NCBI RefSeq assembly: GCF_000820165.1
Contig: NZ_CDDD01000065.1
Span: forward strand, 1 to 41,559
Direction: 5' to 3'
DNA from: Aeromonas taiwanensis
Lineage (GTDB): Bacteria; Pseudomonadota; Gammaproteobacteria; Enterobacterales; Aeromonadaceae
Length of the DNA stretch: 41,559 nt
Of this stretch, positions 1 through 8,702 are shown piece by piece (position 1 is the first letter of the stretch; every line of letters begins with the position of its first letter). Made by a program: the position numbers and the translations under genes. The notes beneath the pieces are model-generated. The model saw only the letters and a program-made list of their open reading frames with translations. It searched no databases and had not been told where the DNA came from.

Positions 1-1
1 G

Positions 2-544
2 TACCAGGGGGGCGCGCTGCAGTTTGCCGATTTCTTCGCCGGTTTCCGTCAGCGGCTGACCCCGCTGATGCTGGGCGGCCTGCTGGTGCTCGCCCTGTTC
101 ATGGGGATCCTGATGATCTGCGCCTTCCTGCTGCATCTCTGGGGGCTGACCGGCCTGCTGTCCCAGGATCCGGAGACCCTGAGTCTGACCCCCGGCCAGG
201 CACAGGGCTTCCTGCTCTGTATGCTGCTGGGGCTGGCCCTGCTGGTGCCCGTGCTGATGGCCATCACCTTCGCCCCCGCCCTGATCTTCTTCCACGGAGT
301 CGGCGTCTTGCAGGCGGCCAGGCTCAGCTTCAAGGGGTGCCTGTGCAACATGTGGCCCTTCCTCTGGTGGGGGCTGCTCGGGGCCGTGCTGATCTTCTTC
401 GGGGCGCTCCTGATGCTGGTGGGCCTGCTGGTGGTGCTGCCCGCCATCAACTACTCCATCTATGCCGCCTATCGCGACATCTATCTGGAGGAGCAGGGGA
501 GTGCCAAGGACGAACCGTCCAGGGAGTTTGGCTTCGAAGCCTGA
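2..544 (+). CDS. BPSS1780-like integral membrane protein, 5' end outside window
   Basis: The reading frame is open from base 2 to a TGA at 542-544, so the N-terminus is missing; about 180 residues are visible. They form several hydrophobic segments: one starting at the MLGGLLVLALFMGIL stretch, one around LLCMLLGLALLVPVLM, and one near the C-terminus (LLGAVLIFFGALLMLVGLL). The fragment contains FADFFAGFR and FAPALIFFHGVG, which resemble what I remember of the BPSS1780 family of uncharacterised bacterial membrane proteins. The C-terminal tail is short and charged, probably cytoplasmic. No function is established for the family. A good rho-independent terminator follows, so this is the last gene of its transcript. 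Family assignment is moderate; the reading frame is certain. Confidence 0.6.
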   Translation, partial: YQGGALQFADFFAGFRQRLTPLMLGGLLVLALFMGILMICAFLLHLWGLTGLLSQDPETLSLTPGQAQGFLLCMLLGLALLVPVLMAITFAPALIFFHGVGVLQAARLSFKGCLCNMWPFLWWGLLGAVLIFFGALLMLVGLLVVLPAINYSIYAAYRDIYLEEQGSAKDEPSREFGFEA

Positions 545-562
545 TTCGTCATCCAAAGAGCA

Positions 563-584
563 AGGGGCCGTGGGGCCCCTTTTT
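563..584 (+). terminator. Rho-independent terminator after the first gene
   Basis: Stem AGGGGCC (563-569) pairs with GGCCCCT (574-580) around a 4-nt loop and is followed by a T-run. It lies 18 nt after the stop of the membrane protein and just before the convergent LysR gene ends at 594. Confidence 0.8.
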
Positions 585-593
585 CATGGGCAT

Positions 594-1496
594 TCACTGC
601 TCCTGCCACAGAGGGTCGTCCGCCATCCGGGCGACGAGAAAGTCGAGGAAGCTGCGCAGCAGGGGGGACATCTGCTTGCGGGTACCGTAGACGGCGTAGA
701 CGCCGAGCCGCTTGGGTTGCCACTGACTCAACAGGGGCACCAGGGCGCCGCTCTCCAGATGGGATTGTACCGAGTAGCGGGGCTGCAGGCTGATCCCCGC
801 CCCGTCCAGGGTGGCCGAGAGCAGCAGGTTGGAGATGTTGGCGCTGAGGTTGCCGCTCACCGGCACGGACTCGGGGCCATGTGGCCCCTGAAACTCCCAC
901 AGGCTCTTGCCGAAGTAGGTGTAGGTCAGGCAGTTGTGCAGCGCCAGATCCTGCACCTGCTGAGGCGGTGCATGGCGAGCCAGGTAGGCGGGGCTGGCAC
1001 AGACCACGGAGTGGCAGGTGCCGAGACGGCGTGCCACCAGATTGGGATCCAGGTCGTTGGTGATGCGCAGGGCGAGATCAATCCGCTCCTCCACCAGGTT
1101 GACCGTCCTGTCCAGCAGCAGGATGTCGATCGCCGTGCCGGGGTAGCGGCCCAGATAGTCGTTCGCCATCTTGACCAGCAGGGCGTCGGAGAGGGAGTAG
1201 CTGCTGGTGACGCGCAGCTGTCCCTTGGGGGCGTCGTCGCCGCGCACGGCCAGCTGTTCCATCTCATCCCCCAGTGCCAGCATGGCCCTGGCACGGTTCA
1301 GCGCCTCTTCTCCCGGGCCGGTCAGGCTCAGCCTGCGGGTGGTGCGGTGCAGCAGGCGGGCTCCCATCCAGCGCTCCAGCTCGGCCAGGTAGCGCGAAAC
1401 CATGGCGCGAGACATCTCCAGCTTTTCGCCTGCCCCGCTCAGGCTGCCCTGCTCGACCACGCAGACGAAGACCCGCAATGCGGTCAACCTGTCCAT
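594..1496 (-). CDS. LysR-family transcriptional regulator
   Basis: A 300-residue protein of normal LysR length. The N-terminal winged helix-turn-helix covers about residues 1-60 (MDRLTALRVFVCVVEQGSLS..., helix region with SRAMVSRYLAELE, then RLLHRTTRRLSLT). A substrate-binding domain follows from about residue 90. The pattern MDRLTALRVFV...GSLSGAGEKL is typical of the CrgA/DhcR-like branch. I chose the ATG at 1496 because it begins the conserved MDRLTALRVF; upstream in-frame codons would add residues unlike the family. It is divergent from the metallo-beta-lactamase-fold gene at 1618 with about 120 bp between them. LysR proteins commonly control a divergent neighbour and themselves, so that gene is the likely target. 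The effector is unknown. Confidence 0.9.
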   Translation of the reverse strand: MDRLTALRVFVCVVEQGSLSGAGEKLEMSRAMVSRYLAELERWMGARLLHRTTRRLSLTGPGEEALNRARAMLALGDEMEQLAVRGDDAPKGQLRVTSSYSLSDALLVKMANDYLGRYPGTAIDILLLDRTVNLVEERIDLALRITNDLDPNLVARRLGTCHSVVCASPAYLARHAPPQQVQDLALHNCLTYTYFGKSLWEFQGPHGPESVPVSGNLSANISNLLLSATLDGAGISLQPRYSVQSHLESGALVPLLSQWQPKRLGVYAVYGTRKQMSPLLRSFLDFLVARMADDPLWQEQ

Positions 1497-1617
1497 GCAT
1501 GCCTCTATATGTTCGATTTGTGCAACAGTGATGCGCTTATTATGCGGTATTTGCGCTAAAAATATTGCAATAAACTGTGTCCATTCCATGAACACGCGAC
1601 CTGACGAGACAGATACC

Positions 1618-2475
1618 ATGCACACAGCACTGCGCACCCTGACCCTGGCCATCACCCTGATCGCGGGCACCGCCCTGGCGGCGCCCCTGACCGTGACCCT
1701 CTACACCCCCGGCGACAAGGCCATCTTCCCGGTCTCCTCCGAGCTGGTGAGCGGCGAGAAGGAGGCCATCCTCATCGACGCCCAGTTCGGGGTCAACGAC
1801 GGCCAGGCGCTGGTCGAGCTGATCAAGCAGAGCGGTAAGAAGCTGACCACCGTCTACATCAGCGGCGGGGATCCGGATTTCTACTTCGGGCTGGAGCCCA
1901 TCAAGGCCGCCTTCCCGGACGTGAAGGTACTGGCCAGCCAGCACGTGGTGGATCACATCAAGCAGACCAAGGATGCCAAGCTGGCGTACTGGGGCCCCAT
2001 CCTGGGTAAACAGGCACCCAAGACCCTGATAGTGCCGCAGGTGATGACCGCCAGCCATCTCACCCTGGAGGGGGAGCGGATCGAGATCAAGGAGATGAAC
2101 ACGCCCAATGCCTACCTCTGGGCTCCATCCATCAAGACGGCGTTTGGCGGCGTGCCGGTTTACAGCGGCGTGCATGTCTGGATGGCGGACAGCCAGAGCA
2201 AGGCGGCGCGAACCGAGTGGGTGAAGGCCCTGGATCGCATGCTGGCCCTCAAGCCTGAGCGGGTCATTCCCGGCCATTTCCTGGGAGAGGCCCCCAAGGG
2301 GACCCAGGCTGTAACCTTCACCCGTGACTATGTCCTGCGCTTTGAGCAGGCGCTGGCGAGCACCAAGGGGTCCGGGCCGCTGATCGATGCGCTGAAGCAA
2401 GCCTACCCCTCCCTGCCGGTGGACGACGGCCTGGACATCGGTGCCAAGGTCAACACGGGCGAGATGAAATGGTGA
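1618..2475 (+). CDS. Exported metallo-beta-lactamase-fold protein with degenerate metal motif
   Basis: 285 residues. Residues 1-21 form a signal peptide (MHTALRTLTLAITLIAGTALA), so the protein is probably periplasmic. The rest looks like a metallo-beta-lactamase fold: a substrate strand followed by ILIDAQFG near residue 51, VYISGGDPDFYFG near residue 80, and VIPGHF near the C-terminal third. In active hydrolases the second motif is HxHxDH. Here residues 83-88 read GGDPDF: only the Asp (87) survives and the three His are absent, while the later PGH is kept. Zinc binding at the usual site is therefore doubtful. The ATG at 1618 gives a clean signal peptide; an in-frame ATG at 1588 is possible but adds residues before it. 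A strong terminator follows. Specific function unknown. Confidence 0.8.
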   Translation: MHTALRTLTLAITLIAGTALAAPLTVTLYTPGDKAIFPVSSELVSGEKEAILIDAQFGVNDGQALVELIKQSGKKLTTVYISGGDPDFYFGLEPIKAAFPDVKVLASQHVVDHIKQTKDAKLAYWGPILGKQAPKTLIVPQVMTASHLTLEGERIEIKEMNTPNAYLWAPSIKTAFGGVPVYSGVHVWMADSQSKAARTEWVKALDRMLALKPERVIPGHFLGEAPKGTQAVTFTRDYVLRFEQALASTKGSGPLIDALKQAYPSLPVDDGLDIGAKVNTGEMKW

Positions 2476-2503
2476 TGGGCCAAGCCCCTTTCCCTGTGTT
2501 TTT

Positions 2504-2529
2504 CCGGGCAGATGCTGCCCGGTTTTTTT
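2504..2529 (+). terminator. Rho-independent terminator
   Basis: Perfect 8-bp stem CCGGGCAG (2504-2511) / CTGCCCGG (2515-2522) with an ATG loop and seven T's. It ends the transcript of the metallo-beta-lactamase-fold gene. Confidence 0.92.
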
Positions 2530-2554
2530 CATGCAATCTGCCCGGAGCAAACCG

Positions 2555-3190
2555 ATGAACGACACCACCCTGCATTACGTGTATGACCCTCTGTGTGGCT
2601 GGTGCTACGGCGCCGCCCCCCTGCTGCAGGCCGCGGCTGGAATACCGGATCTGCGAGTCGTCCTGCATGCGGGCGGTCTCTGGCTGGGGGCACGGCGCCA
2701 GCGGATGGGCCAGGCGCTGCGGGACTATGTCCGTCCCCATGACGAGCGCATCCACGCACTGACTGGCCAGCCCTTCGGGAAGCCCTACTTCGACGAGCTT
2801 CTGCTCGATGAATCGCGGCTCCTCGACTCCGAGCCGCCCATTCGCGCCGTTCTGGCCGTGAGCGAGCTTGGTGGCGACGGCCTTACCTTGTTGCACCGCA
2901 TCCAGGAGACCCACTACCGGGATGGGGAGTGGGTCGGTTCCCCGACGCGCCTGGCGGCGCTCGCGCTGGAGCAGGGGGTGACACCGGAGGCATTCGCCCT
3001 GGCCTTTGGCCGGGCAGATCTTTCCGACCACCTGGCCACAAGCCAGGCCTGGTTGCAGCGACTCGGCGGTCAGGGATTCCCGACCCTGGGGCTGATGCGT
3101 GGGGGGAGCCTGCTGCCCGTCTCCGTCTCCACCTTCCTGGGGGAGCCGACCGCCTTTGCGGATCATCTCGCTTCCCTGATGGCGGGTTGA
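2555..3190 (+). CDS. DsbA-family (DSBA-like thioredoxin domain) protein with CGWC active site
   Basis: 211 residues with an N-terminal CGWC motif (Cys14 and Cys17) in DPLCGWCYG, followed by a helical insertion and a cis-proline type loop GFPTLGLM near residue 180. This is the arrangement of cytoplasmic DsbA-like / FrnE-like thioredoxin-fold proteins. There is no signal peptide, so it probably works in the cytoplasm as a thiol oxidoreductase or isomerase; the substrate is unknown. The ATG at 2555 is preceded by GGAG at about the right spacing. An ATG at 2531 lies in the T-rich tail of the preceding terminator and is unlikely. The gene lies directly upstream of oxyR on the same strand, which fits a link to thiol redox stress, but 144 bp separate the two. 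Confidence 0.85.
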   Translation: MNDTTLHYVYDPLCGWCYGAAPLLQAAAGIPDLRVVLHAGGLWLGARRQRMGQALRDYVRPHDERIHALTGQPFGKPYFDELLLDESRLLDSEPPIRAVLAVSELGGDGLTLLHRIQETHYRDGEWVGSPTRLAALALEQGVTPEAFALAFGRADLSDHLATSQAWLQRLGGQGFPTLGLMRGGSLLPVSVSTFLGEPTAFADHLASLMAG

Positions 3191-3334
3191 TCCCCCGGCC
3201 GCCACTGTCCTCTCGCCGTGGCGGCCCGATTGCTGATAATGTGCGCAATGCGCGCCAGCCAGCGAGCCTCCCTTGTTCCCCTCACCATTCTTGTGCATGC
3301 TATCGGCCTCATTGATTGGCAGGATGCAGTACCT

Positions 3335-4231
3335 ATGAACCTTCGCGATCTCGAGTACCTGGTAGCGCTGGAAGAGGAGAAACACTTTCGCAAGGCGGCG
3401 GAGCGCTGCTTCGTCAGCCAGCCGACCCTGAGCGGCCAGCTGCGCAAGCTGGAAGATGAACTGGGGGTGATCCTCATCGAACGTACCTCCCGCAAGGTGT
3501 TGTTCACCCCGGCCGGCGACGCCATGGCCAGCCAGGCCCGCAAGGTGCTTAAAGAGGTGCGCGAGCTCAAGAGCATAGGCCAGCACTTCGCCGAGCCCAT
3601 GTCCGGCGAGATCCACATCGGTTTCATTCCCACCGTGGGGCCCTATCTGCTGCCCCACATCATTCAGGATCTGCGCGAACATTTTCCCAAGCTGGAGTTC
3701 TACCTCTACGAAGAGCAGACCCAGGTGCTGCTCAAACGGCTGGAGGAAGGGGAGCTGGACTGTCTCGTGCTCGCCGAACTGGAGGGAATGGAGGGCTTTG
3801 GCGCCATTCCCCTCTATCAGGAGCCCATGTGGCTCGCGGTTCCGCAGCATCACCCCGAGGCCAGCGCCAGGGCGGTCCCCCTGCACAACCTCAAGGGCAA
3901 GAAACTGCTGATGCTGGCCGATGGTCACTGTCTGCGGGACCAGGCGATGGGATTCTGCTTTGCCGCCGGCATCGGCGAGGATCAGCGCTTCAAGGGCACC
4001 AGTCTGGAGACGCTGCGCAACATGGTGGCGGCCGGCAGCGGCATGACGCTGGTGCCGAGGCTCGCCGTGCCCGCCAACCTGGAGGAGGGGGGCGTCAGCT
4101 ATCGCCCCGTGGTTGACCCCGTGCCGGGACGCACCATCTCTCTGCTCTATCGTCACTATTCGGTGCGCCGCCCCTGTTTCAACGAGCTGGCTGCCCGGAT
4201 CTCGAGCCTGATAAAGAGCCTGCTGGGCTGA
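3335..4231 (+). CDS. oxyR: Hydrogen peroxide sensor/activator OxyR
   Basis: 298 residues of LysR type. The N-terminal HTH is MNLRDLEYLVALEEEKHFRKAAERC...SQPTLSGQL. The regulatory domain carries the OxyR signature GHCLRDQAMGFC, with cysteines at residues 199 and 208. These are exactly the positions of the peroxide-reactive disulfide pair in E. coli OxyR. Oxidation of that pair switches OxyR to an activator of catalase, alkyl hydroperoxide reductase, thioredoxin/glutaredoxin and related genes. I chose the ATG at 3335 because it matches the OxyR N-terminus; upstream in-frame codons add about 39 unrelated residues. It is convergent with mrcA and shares a bidirectional terminator with it. No catalase or ahpC gene lies in the window. 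Confidence 0.97.
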   Translation: MNLRDLEYLVALEEEKHFRKAAERCFVSQPTLSGQLRKLEDELGVILIERTSRKVLFTPAGDAMASQARKVLKEVRELKSIGQHFAEPMSGEIHIGFIPTVGPYLLPHIIQDLREHFPKLEFYLYEEQTQVLLKRLEEGELDCLVLAELEGMEGFGAIPLYQEPMWLAVPQHHPEASARAVPLHNLKGKKLLMLADGHCLRDQAMGFCFAAGIGEDQRFKGTSLETLRNMVAAGSGMTLVPRLAVPANLEEGGVSYRPVVDPVPGRTISLLYRHYSVRRPCFNELAARISSLIKSLLG

Positions 4232-4256
4232 GCGAACGCCGCCAGGCACCACAAAA

Positions 4257-4285
4257 GAAAACCGGCGCCAGGGCGCCGGTTTTTT
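4257..4285. terminator. Bidirectional terminator between oxyR and mrcA
   Basis: Stem ACCGGCGC (4261-4268) / GCGCCGGT (4273-4280) with A's on the left and a T-run on the right. It can terminate both oxyR (+) and mrcA (-), whose stop is at 4297. Confidence 0.93.
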
Positions 4286-4296
4286 CGTGTGTTGTA

Positions 4297-6786
4297 TTAG
4301 AAGATATCGTCGGTCGAGACGGGACCATCGGTGGCCAGACCGTCGCCGCCGTACACCTGGTTGCCATCTGAGAGCTGGCTAGCGTAACGGGTCGGCTCGG
4401 TACCTTCCTTGAAGAACTCCTCTGTGGTGCTGCCATCGGTGCGATTGGTCAGCAGACCTGTCTCGCGATCGATGCGTACCTGCATGATCCCCTCGGGCAC
4501 CGGCATCTTGCGCTCCGGTATCTGCTGCAGGGCCGTCTTCATGAAGTCGATCCAGATGGGTTGGGCTGCGCCCCCACCGAACTCGCCACGACCCAGGCCG
4601 CGCTGGTGGTTGTCAAACCCGATCCAGGAGGTAGCCACCAGGTTCGGGGTATAGCCGGAGAACCAGGCGTCACGGGACTCGTTGGTTGTCCCTGTCTTGC
4701 CCGAAATGTCGTGGCGCTTGAGGTCGCGCGCTGCACGCCAGCCGGTGCCACGCCAGCCATTGCCACCCCAGATGGCAGTGGTCAGGGTGTCGGTGATCAG
4801 GAAGGCGCTTTGGGCACTGATGGTCTGCGGTGCCATGTTGTTGGGCACGACGGGATCGATCGGACACTGGGCCTGCCAGTCAGGCGCGGTATTGGCATAG
4901 GCATCGGCGCTGTCGAGGCCGGCGGCGGCCAGTACGCCGCAATCGCGGCAGGCGGCGGCCGGATTGGCCTCAAACAGAGGGGTACCGAAGCTGTCGGTCA
5001 CCGAAGTGATGAAGTAGGGGGTGACCTGGAAGCCGCCATTGGCCAGCACCGAGTAGCCGCGCACCACTTCCATCGGGGTGAACTCGGCGGCGCCGAGGGC
5101 CAGGGATTCGTTGGCGGAGATGTTGTCGCGGGCAAAGCCGAAGCGGGTCAGGCCGTCGATATAGGTGTCCAGCCCGATGGCACGCATCAGCCGGACTGAC
5201 ATGACGTTCTTGGACTTGGCGAGGCCAAGGCGCAGTGTGGTCGGCCCCTCATAGATGGCCGGTGAGTTCTTGGGCTGCCACATGGGGCCCTTGGCGGGAT
5301 CCCACTGGTTGATCGGCGCATCGTTGATGAGGGAGGCCAGGGTGTACCCCTGCTCCAGCGCGGTAGCATAGAGGAAGGGTTTGATGTTGGAGCCGACCTG
5401 GCGGCGCGCCTGGTCCACCCGGTTGAACTTGGATATCTCGAAGCTGAAGCCGCCGACCAGGGCTTCGATGGCACCATCCTGCGGATTCATGGCGACCAGG
5501 GCGGCGTTGACATCGGGGATCTGGGAGAGCATCAGCGCTTCCCCTTTCTCCCTCACCCAGATCTGGGCACCGACCTTGAGCACGTCCCGCGCCGATTTCG
5601 GGGCAAAGCCCTGGCGATCGTCAGTGATGAAGGCGCGCGCCCACTTGATACCATCCCAGCCCAGCTCGGCCTGCTTGCCATTGCGTAGCACCAGGGTGGC
5701 GCTCCGGTCGCCGAGTTTGGTGACCACGGCGGCCATCAGCGGCTGATAGCTCGGCTGTTTGCTCAGATGGGCCATGATCTGGTCGTAATCCCAGGGCGTT
5801 TCACCGGCCTTCCACAGCAGGGCGGTCGGGCCGCGATAACCGTGACGGACATCGTAGTCGAAGACGCCGTCGAGCAGAGCCTGACGAGCGGCGCGCTGGC
5901 GCTTGGCGGTGACGGTGGTATAGACGTGCAGCCCCATGGTGTAGGCATCTTCACCAAATTGCTCCACCATCTTCTGGCGCACCATCTCGCTCAGATAAGG
6001 GGCGTTCAGCGTGGTTTCTGCGCCGTGATAGCGAGCCTTGACCGGCATCTTGGAGGCTTCGTCAAACTGGGCCTGGGTGATCTTGCCGGTCTCCAGCATG
6101 CGGCCCAGCACCACGTTGCGGCGTGCGAAGGCCCGCTCCGGGGAACGGATGGGGTTCAGCATGGAAGGGGCCTTGGGAAGACCCGCGATGATGGCGATCT
6201 CGTCCAGGGTCAGATCCTTGACATCCTTGCCGAAGTAGACCTGGGCGGCGGCGCCGACCCCGAAAGCCCGGTAGCCGAGGGGGATCTTGTTGAGGTAGAG
6301 CGTGAGGATCTCGTCCTTTGAGAGGTTCTGCTCGATGCGCCAGGCGAGAAACACTTCCTTGATCTTGCGCACCAGGGTCTTCTCGTTGCTCAGGAAGAAG
6401 TTGCGGGCCACCTGCTGGGTGATGGTACTGGCCCCCTGACGCGCCTGACCGGACACGGCCCAGACGGTTGCGGCACGGATGATGCCGATGGGGTCTATGC
6501 CCGGGTGTTCATAGAAACGGGCATCCTCGGTGGCGAGCACGGCATCGATCATGGACTGGGGGATTTCATCCAGTCGCAGGGGGATGCGACGAATTTCGCC
6601 AAACTGGGAGATAAGTTCCCCGTCCCGGCTATAGACCTTCATGGGGGTAGCCAGTTTGACATCGCGCAGGGCGCTCACATCCGGCAACTGGGGCTTGATG
6701 TAGAAGTAGATGCCGATGAGGCTGGCAACACCCAGCACTGCACCCAGCATCATGACAATAAACAGGCGAACGAGCCATTTCAGCAT
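4297..6786 (-). CDS. mrcA: Penicillin-binding protein 1A (glycosyltransferase/transpeptidase)
   Basis: 829 residues of a class A PBP, which polymerises lipid II and cross-links peptidoglycan in the periplasm. Residues about 5-30 are a membrane anchor. The glycosyltransferase domain follows with catalytic Glu87 in ATEDARFYEHPG and the motif RQGASTITQQVARNFFLS. The transpeptidase domain has SxxK with Ser466 (GSNIKPF), SKN (LAKSKNV) and KTG at Lys697 (SGKTGTTNESRD). The ATG at 6786 (MLKWLVRLF) is preferred over an in-frame TTG at 6819 because it begins directly at the anchor, as in the family. It is divergent from pilMNOPQ, an arrangement conserved in many gammaproteobacteria. PBP1A and the pilus secretin both have to deal with the cell wall. 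Confidence 0.96.
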   Translation of the reverse strand: MLKWLVRLFIVMMLGAVLGVASLIGIYFYIKPQLPDVSALRDVKLATPMKVYSRDGELISQFGEIRRIPLRLDEIPQSMIDAVLATEDARFYEHPGIDPIGIIRAATVWAVSGQARQGASTITQQVARNFFLSNEKTLVRKIKEVFLAWRIEQNLSKDEILTLYLNKIPLGYRAFGVGAAAQVYFGKDVKDLTLDEIAIIAGLPKAPSMLNPIRSPERAFARRNVVLGRMLETGKITQAQFDEASKMPVKARYHGAETTLNAPYLSEMVRQKMVEQFGEDAYTMGLHVYTTVTAKRQRAARQALLDGVFDYDVRHGYRGPTALLWKAGETPWDYDQIMAHLSKQPSYQPLMAAVVTKLGDRSATLVLRNGKQAELGWDGIKWARAFITDDRQGFAPKSARDVLKVGAQIWVREKGEALMLSQIPDVNAALVAMNPQDGAIEALVGGFSFEISKFNRVDQARRQVGSNIKPFLYATALEQGYTLASLINDAPINQWDPAKGPMWQPKNSPAIYEGPTTLRLGLAKSKNVMSVRLMRAIGLDTYIDGLTRFGFARDNISANESLALGAAEFTPMEVVRGYSVLANGGFQVTPYFITSVTDSFGTPLFEANPAAACRDCGVLAAAGLDSADAYANTAPDWQAQCPIDPVVPNNMAPQTISAQSAFLITDTLTTAIWGGNGWRGTGWRAARDLKRHDISGKTGTTNESRDAWFSGYTPNLVATSWIGFDNHQRGLGRGEFGGGAAQPIWIDFMKTALQQIPERKMPVPEGIMQVRIDRETGLLTNRTDGSTTEEFFKEGTEPTRYASQLSDGNQVYGGDGLATDGPVSTDDIF

Positions 6787-6969
6787 GGAAGAACTACCAA
6801 TCGTCTTAAAATTAGCCAACGGGCGCAGAGTATAGCCTTTTTACCCTCGCGGATTCGAGGTTTTCCTGTCTGTGGACGAGGGGCCTCGAGAAGAGGCGGG
6901 AGGGTAGCACTCCATGACGCAATTACCAAGGGGCCGCGATCGAGGGCGAAAGGAGAGGGCGGTCAACTT

Positions 6970-6997
6970 TTGACATAAACTTTATGACATTGATAGA
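6970..6997 (+). promoter_or_regulatory. Candidate sigma70 promoter for pilMNOPQ
   Basis: A perfect -35 hexamer TTGACA (6970-6975) is followed after 16 bp by a weak -10 GATAGA (6992-6997). The region around it (about 6965-7020) is AT-rich in contrast to its surroundings. The candidate lies about 85 bp before the pilM start. The -10 element is poor, so the exact start site is uncertain. Confidence 0.35.
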
Positions 6998-7083
6998 TAG
7001 GGCATTATATTGAGTTAAAACATCAGGCAGCGACGCGCTGTCCTACAATAAGTCCTAAAACCCAATAACGCATGGATGTGTAT

Positions 7084-8145
7084 ATGTTTGGGCTACTAAG
7101 TAAAGGATCCCTCCTCTCCTTGGCGGGTATTGATTTTGGCAGTCAAACCATCAAGGCCGTCACCATCAGCGGACGTCCCGGCAAGGTGCATCTGGGCTCG
7201 GTTGCCGAGATCCCCATGCCCAGGGGCACCCTGGTCGATTATCAACTGCAGGACATTGAACGGGTCGGTCAGTCCCTCAAGTCGCTCAGGCGACTGGTGC
7301 AAGGGGATTGCCAGCACGTGGCCACGGCCGTGACGGGCTCCAATGTCATCACCAAAATCATCCAGGTCGACACCGGCATCAACGAGAACGAGCTGGAGAG
7401 TCAGGTTTATCTGGAGGCGGAGCAGATCATTCCGTTTCCTCTCGACGAAGTCAGCCTGGATTTCGAGATCCTCGGCATGACCGCCGACAACAGCCGTCAG
7501 GAAGTCTTGTTGAGCGCGGCGCGTACCGAGAGCGTCAACGGCCGGGTCAGCGCCCTGGCCGAGGCGGACATGAGTACCATGGTGGTGGATGTGGGATCCC
7601 ACGCCCTCGGGCGTGCCGTGCTGGCCTGCCTGCCCGAGCTGCAGACGTGGGAGACCCCGGTCGGCATCGTCGACATCGGTGCCACTGCCATGACCTTTGC
7701 CGCCCTGCTCAGGGGGCAGGTGATCTATTCCCGCCTGCAGAATTTCGGTGGCGATCAATACAGCCAGGCCCTGGCCTCGTTCTACAGCATGAGTCTGGAG
7801 GAGGCGGAACAGGCCAAGATCCAGGGCTCCCTGCCCGTGGATTACGAGGTGGATGTGCTCTTGCCGCATATCGCTACCCTGGTGCTGCAAATCAAGCGCA
7901 ATGTGCAGCTGTTTTGCAGCTCATCGGGCAACAAGGAGCTCTCCAGGCTGGTGCTGACGGGAGGGGGGAGTCTGCTGCCCGGTCTCGCCGCACAGCTAGG
8001 CAGCGAGCTCAACTGTGAAGTGCTGCATCCCGATCCCTTTGTGCTCTTTGGCAAACCCAAGGGGGAAGCGGATCAGGCCCACGGGGCCAAGTACATGACG
8101 GCACTCGGGCTGGCACTGCGGAGCTTCACACCATGTCAAATATAA
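7084..8145 (+). CDS. pilM: Type IV pilus inner-membrane platform protein PilM
   Basis: 353 residues of the actin-like PilM family. The N-terminus reads MFGLLSKGSLLSLAGIDFGSQTIKAV, where GIDFGSQTIK is the first phosphate-binding loop of the actin/FtsA fold. Later motifs are VGIVDIGATAMTF (second phosphate loop) and LVLTGGGSLLPGL near the C-terminus (adenosine-binding region). PilM is a cytoplasmic nucleotide-binding protein that grips the N-terminal tail of PilN and ties the pilus machine to the inner membrane. Start choice: ATG 7084 gives the usual MFG... beginning and has a GGA upstream; an in-frame ATG at 7072 would add four residues. The gene overlaps pilN by 13 bp. It is the first gene of pilMNOPQ; the Aeromonas homologues are sometimes named tap. 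Confidence 0.93.
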   Translation: MFGLLSKGSLLSLAGIDFGSQTIKAVTISGRPGKVHLGSVAEIPMPRGTLVDYQLQDIERVGQSLKSLRRLVQGDCQHVATAVTGSNVITKIIQVDTGINENELESQVYLEAEQIIPFPLDEVSLDFEILGMTADNSRQEVLLSAARTESVNGRVSALAEADMSTMVVDVGSHALGRAVLACLPELQTWETPVGIVDIGATAMTFAALLRGQVIYSRLQNFGGDQYSQALASFYSMSLEEAEQAKIQGSLPVDYEVDVLLPHIATLVLQIKRNVQLFCSSSGNKELSRLVLTGGGSLLPGLAAQLGSELNCEVLHPDPFVLFGKPKGEADQAHGAKYMTALGLALRSFTPCQI

Positions 8146-8702
8146 ACCTCCTGCCCTGGCGGGTGGCCAGGGCCCAGCGCCAGAAGAAGCAGTTTGGCAT
8201 CGTGTTCGGCCTTTTCCTGGCCGGGACCGCCGCGATCGCCTTTGCCGCCGACTGGCTGGTCCAGCAGCAGATTGGGAATCAGCAGCAGCGCAACCAGCGG
8301 TTGTTGCAGGAGATGGCGATGCTGGACACCCAGCTCGGCGAAATCCGGCTGCTCAAGGAGCGGCGCAAGGAGCTGCTCGATCGCATGCAGCTCATCGAGC
8401 AGTTGCAGACACGTCGCAACATCCCGGTGCGTCTCTTCAACCAGTTGCCCGTCTTGGTGCCCAACGGCGTCTACCTTGATACCCTCGCCCTGCAAAGCAA
8501 CAGGATAGATGTCATGGGCAAGACCGAAGCCTATGGCAGGGTGGCCAACATGATGAGGCGCATCGATGGTTCGGGCTGGCTGATGCAATCGCAGCTCAGC
8601 ACCATCTTCACGGCGGAGTTGGCCCCCATCGCGCTGAGCCAGTTTTCCATGATGTTCCAGATTGCCACGACGATGCCGAGCGCGGCTAAGGGGCAAAAAT
8701 GA
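8133..8702 (+). CDS. pilN: Type IV pilus assembly protein PilN
   Basis: 189 residues. The N-terminus has the short cytoplasmic motif NINLLPWR, which in this family inserts into PilM. It is followed by one membrane span (about residues 22-43) and then a coiled-coil segment (QQQRNQRLLQEMAMLDTQLGEIRLL and on) and a periplasmic ferredoxin-like domain. PilN pairs with PilO to form the periplasmic rungs of the alignment complex. The start at 8133 lies inside the end of pilM and the stop overlaps pilO as ATGA, so translation is probably coupled. Confidence 0.94.
   Translation: MSNINLLPWRVARAQRQKKQFGIVFGLFLAGTAAIAFAADWLVQQQIGNQQQRNQRLLQEMAMLDTQLGEIRLLKERRKELLDRMQLIEQLQTRRNIPVRLFNQLPVLVPNGVYLDTLALQSNRIDVMGKTEAYGRVANMMRRIDGSGWLMQSQLSTIFTAELAPIALSQFSMMFQIATTMPSAAKGQK

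Noticed and set aside
462..1559. Plus-strand 365-codon open frame opposite the LysR gene
   Set aside because: The LysR gene has a full HTH and effector domain; this frame spans a terminator and has no family features.
2450..4252. 600-codon open frame on the minus strand across the DsbA-like gene and oxyR
   Set aside because: It is the antisense shadow of two well-supported genes; composition is rich in His/Gln/Arg/Gly without any domain. High GC keeps antisense frames open.
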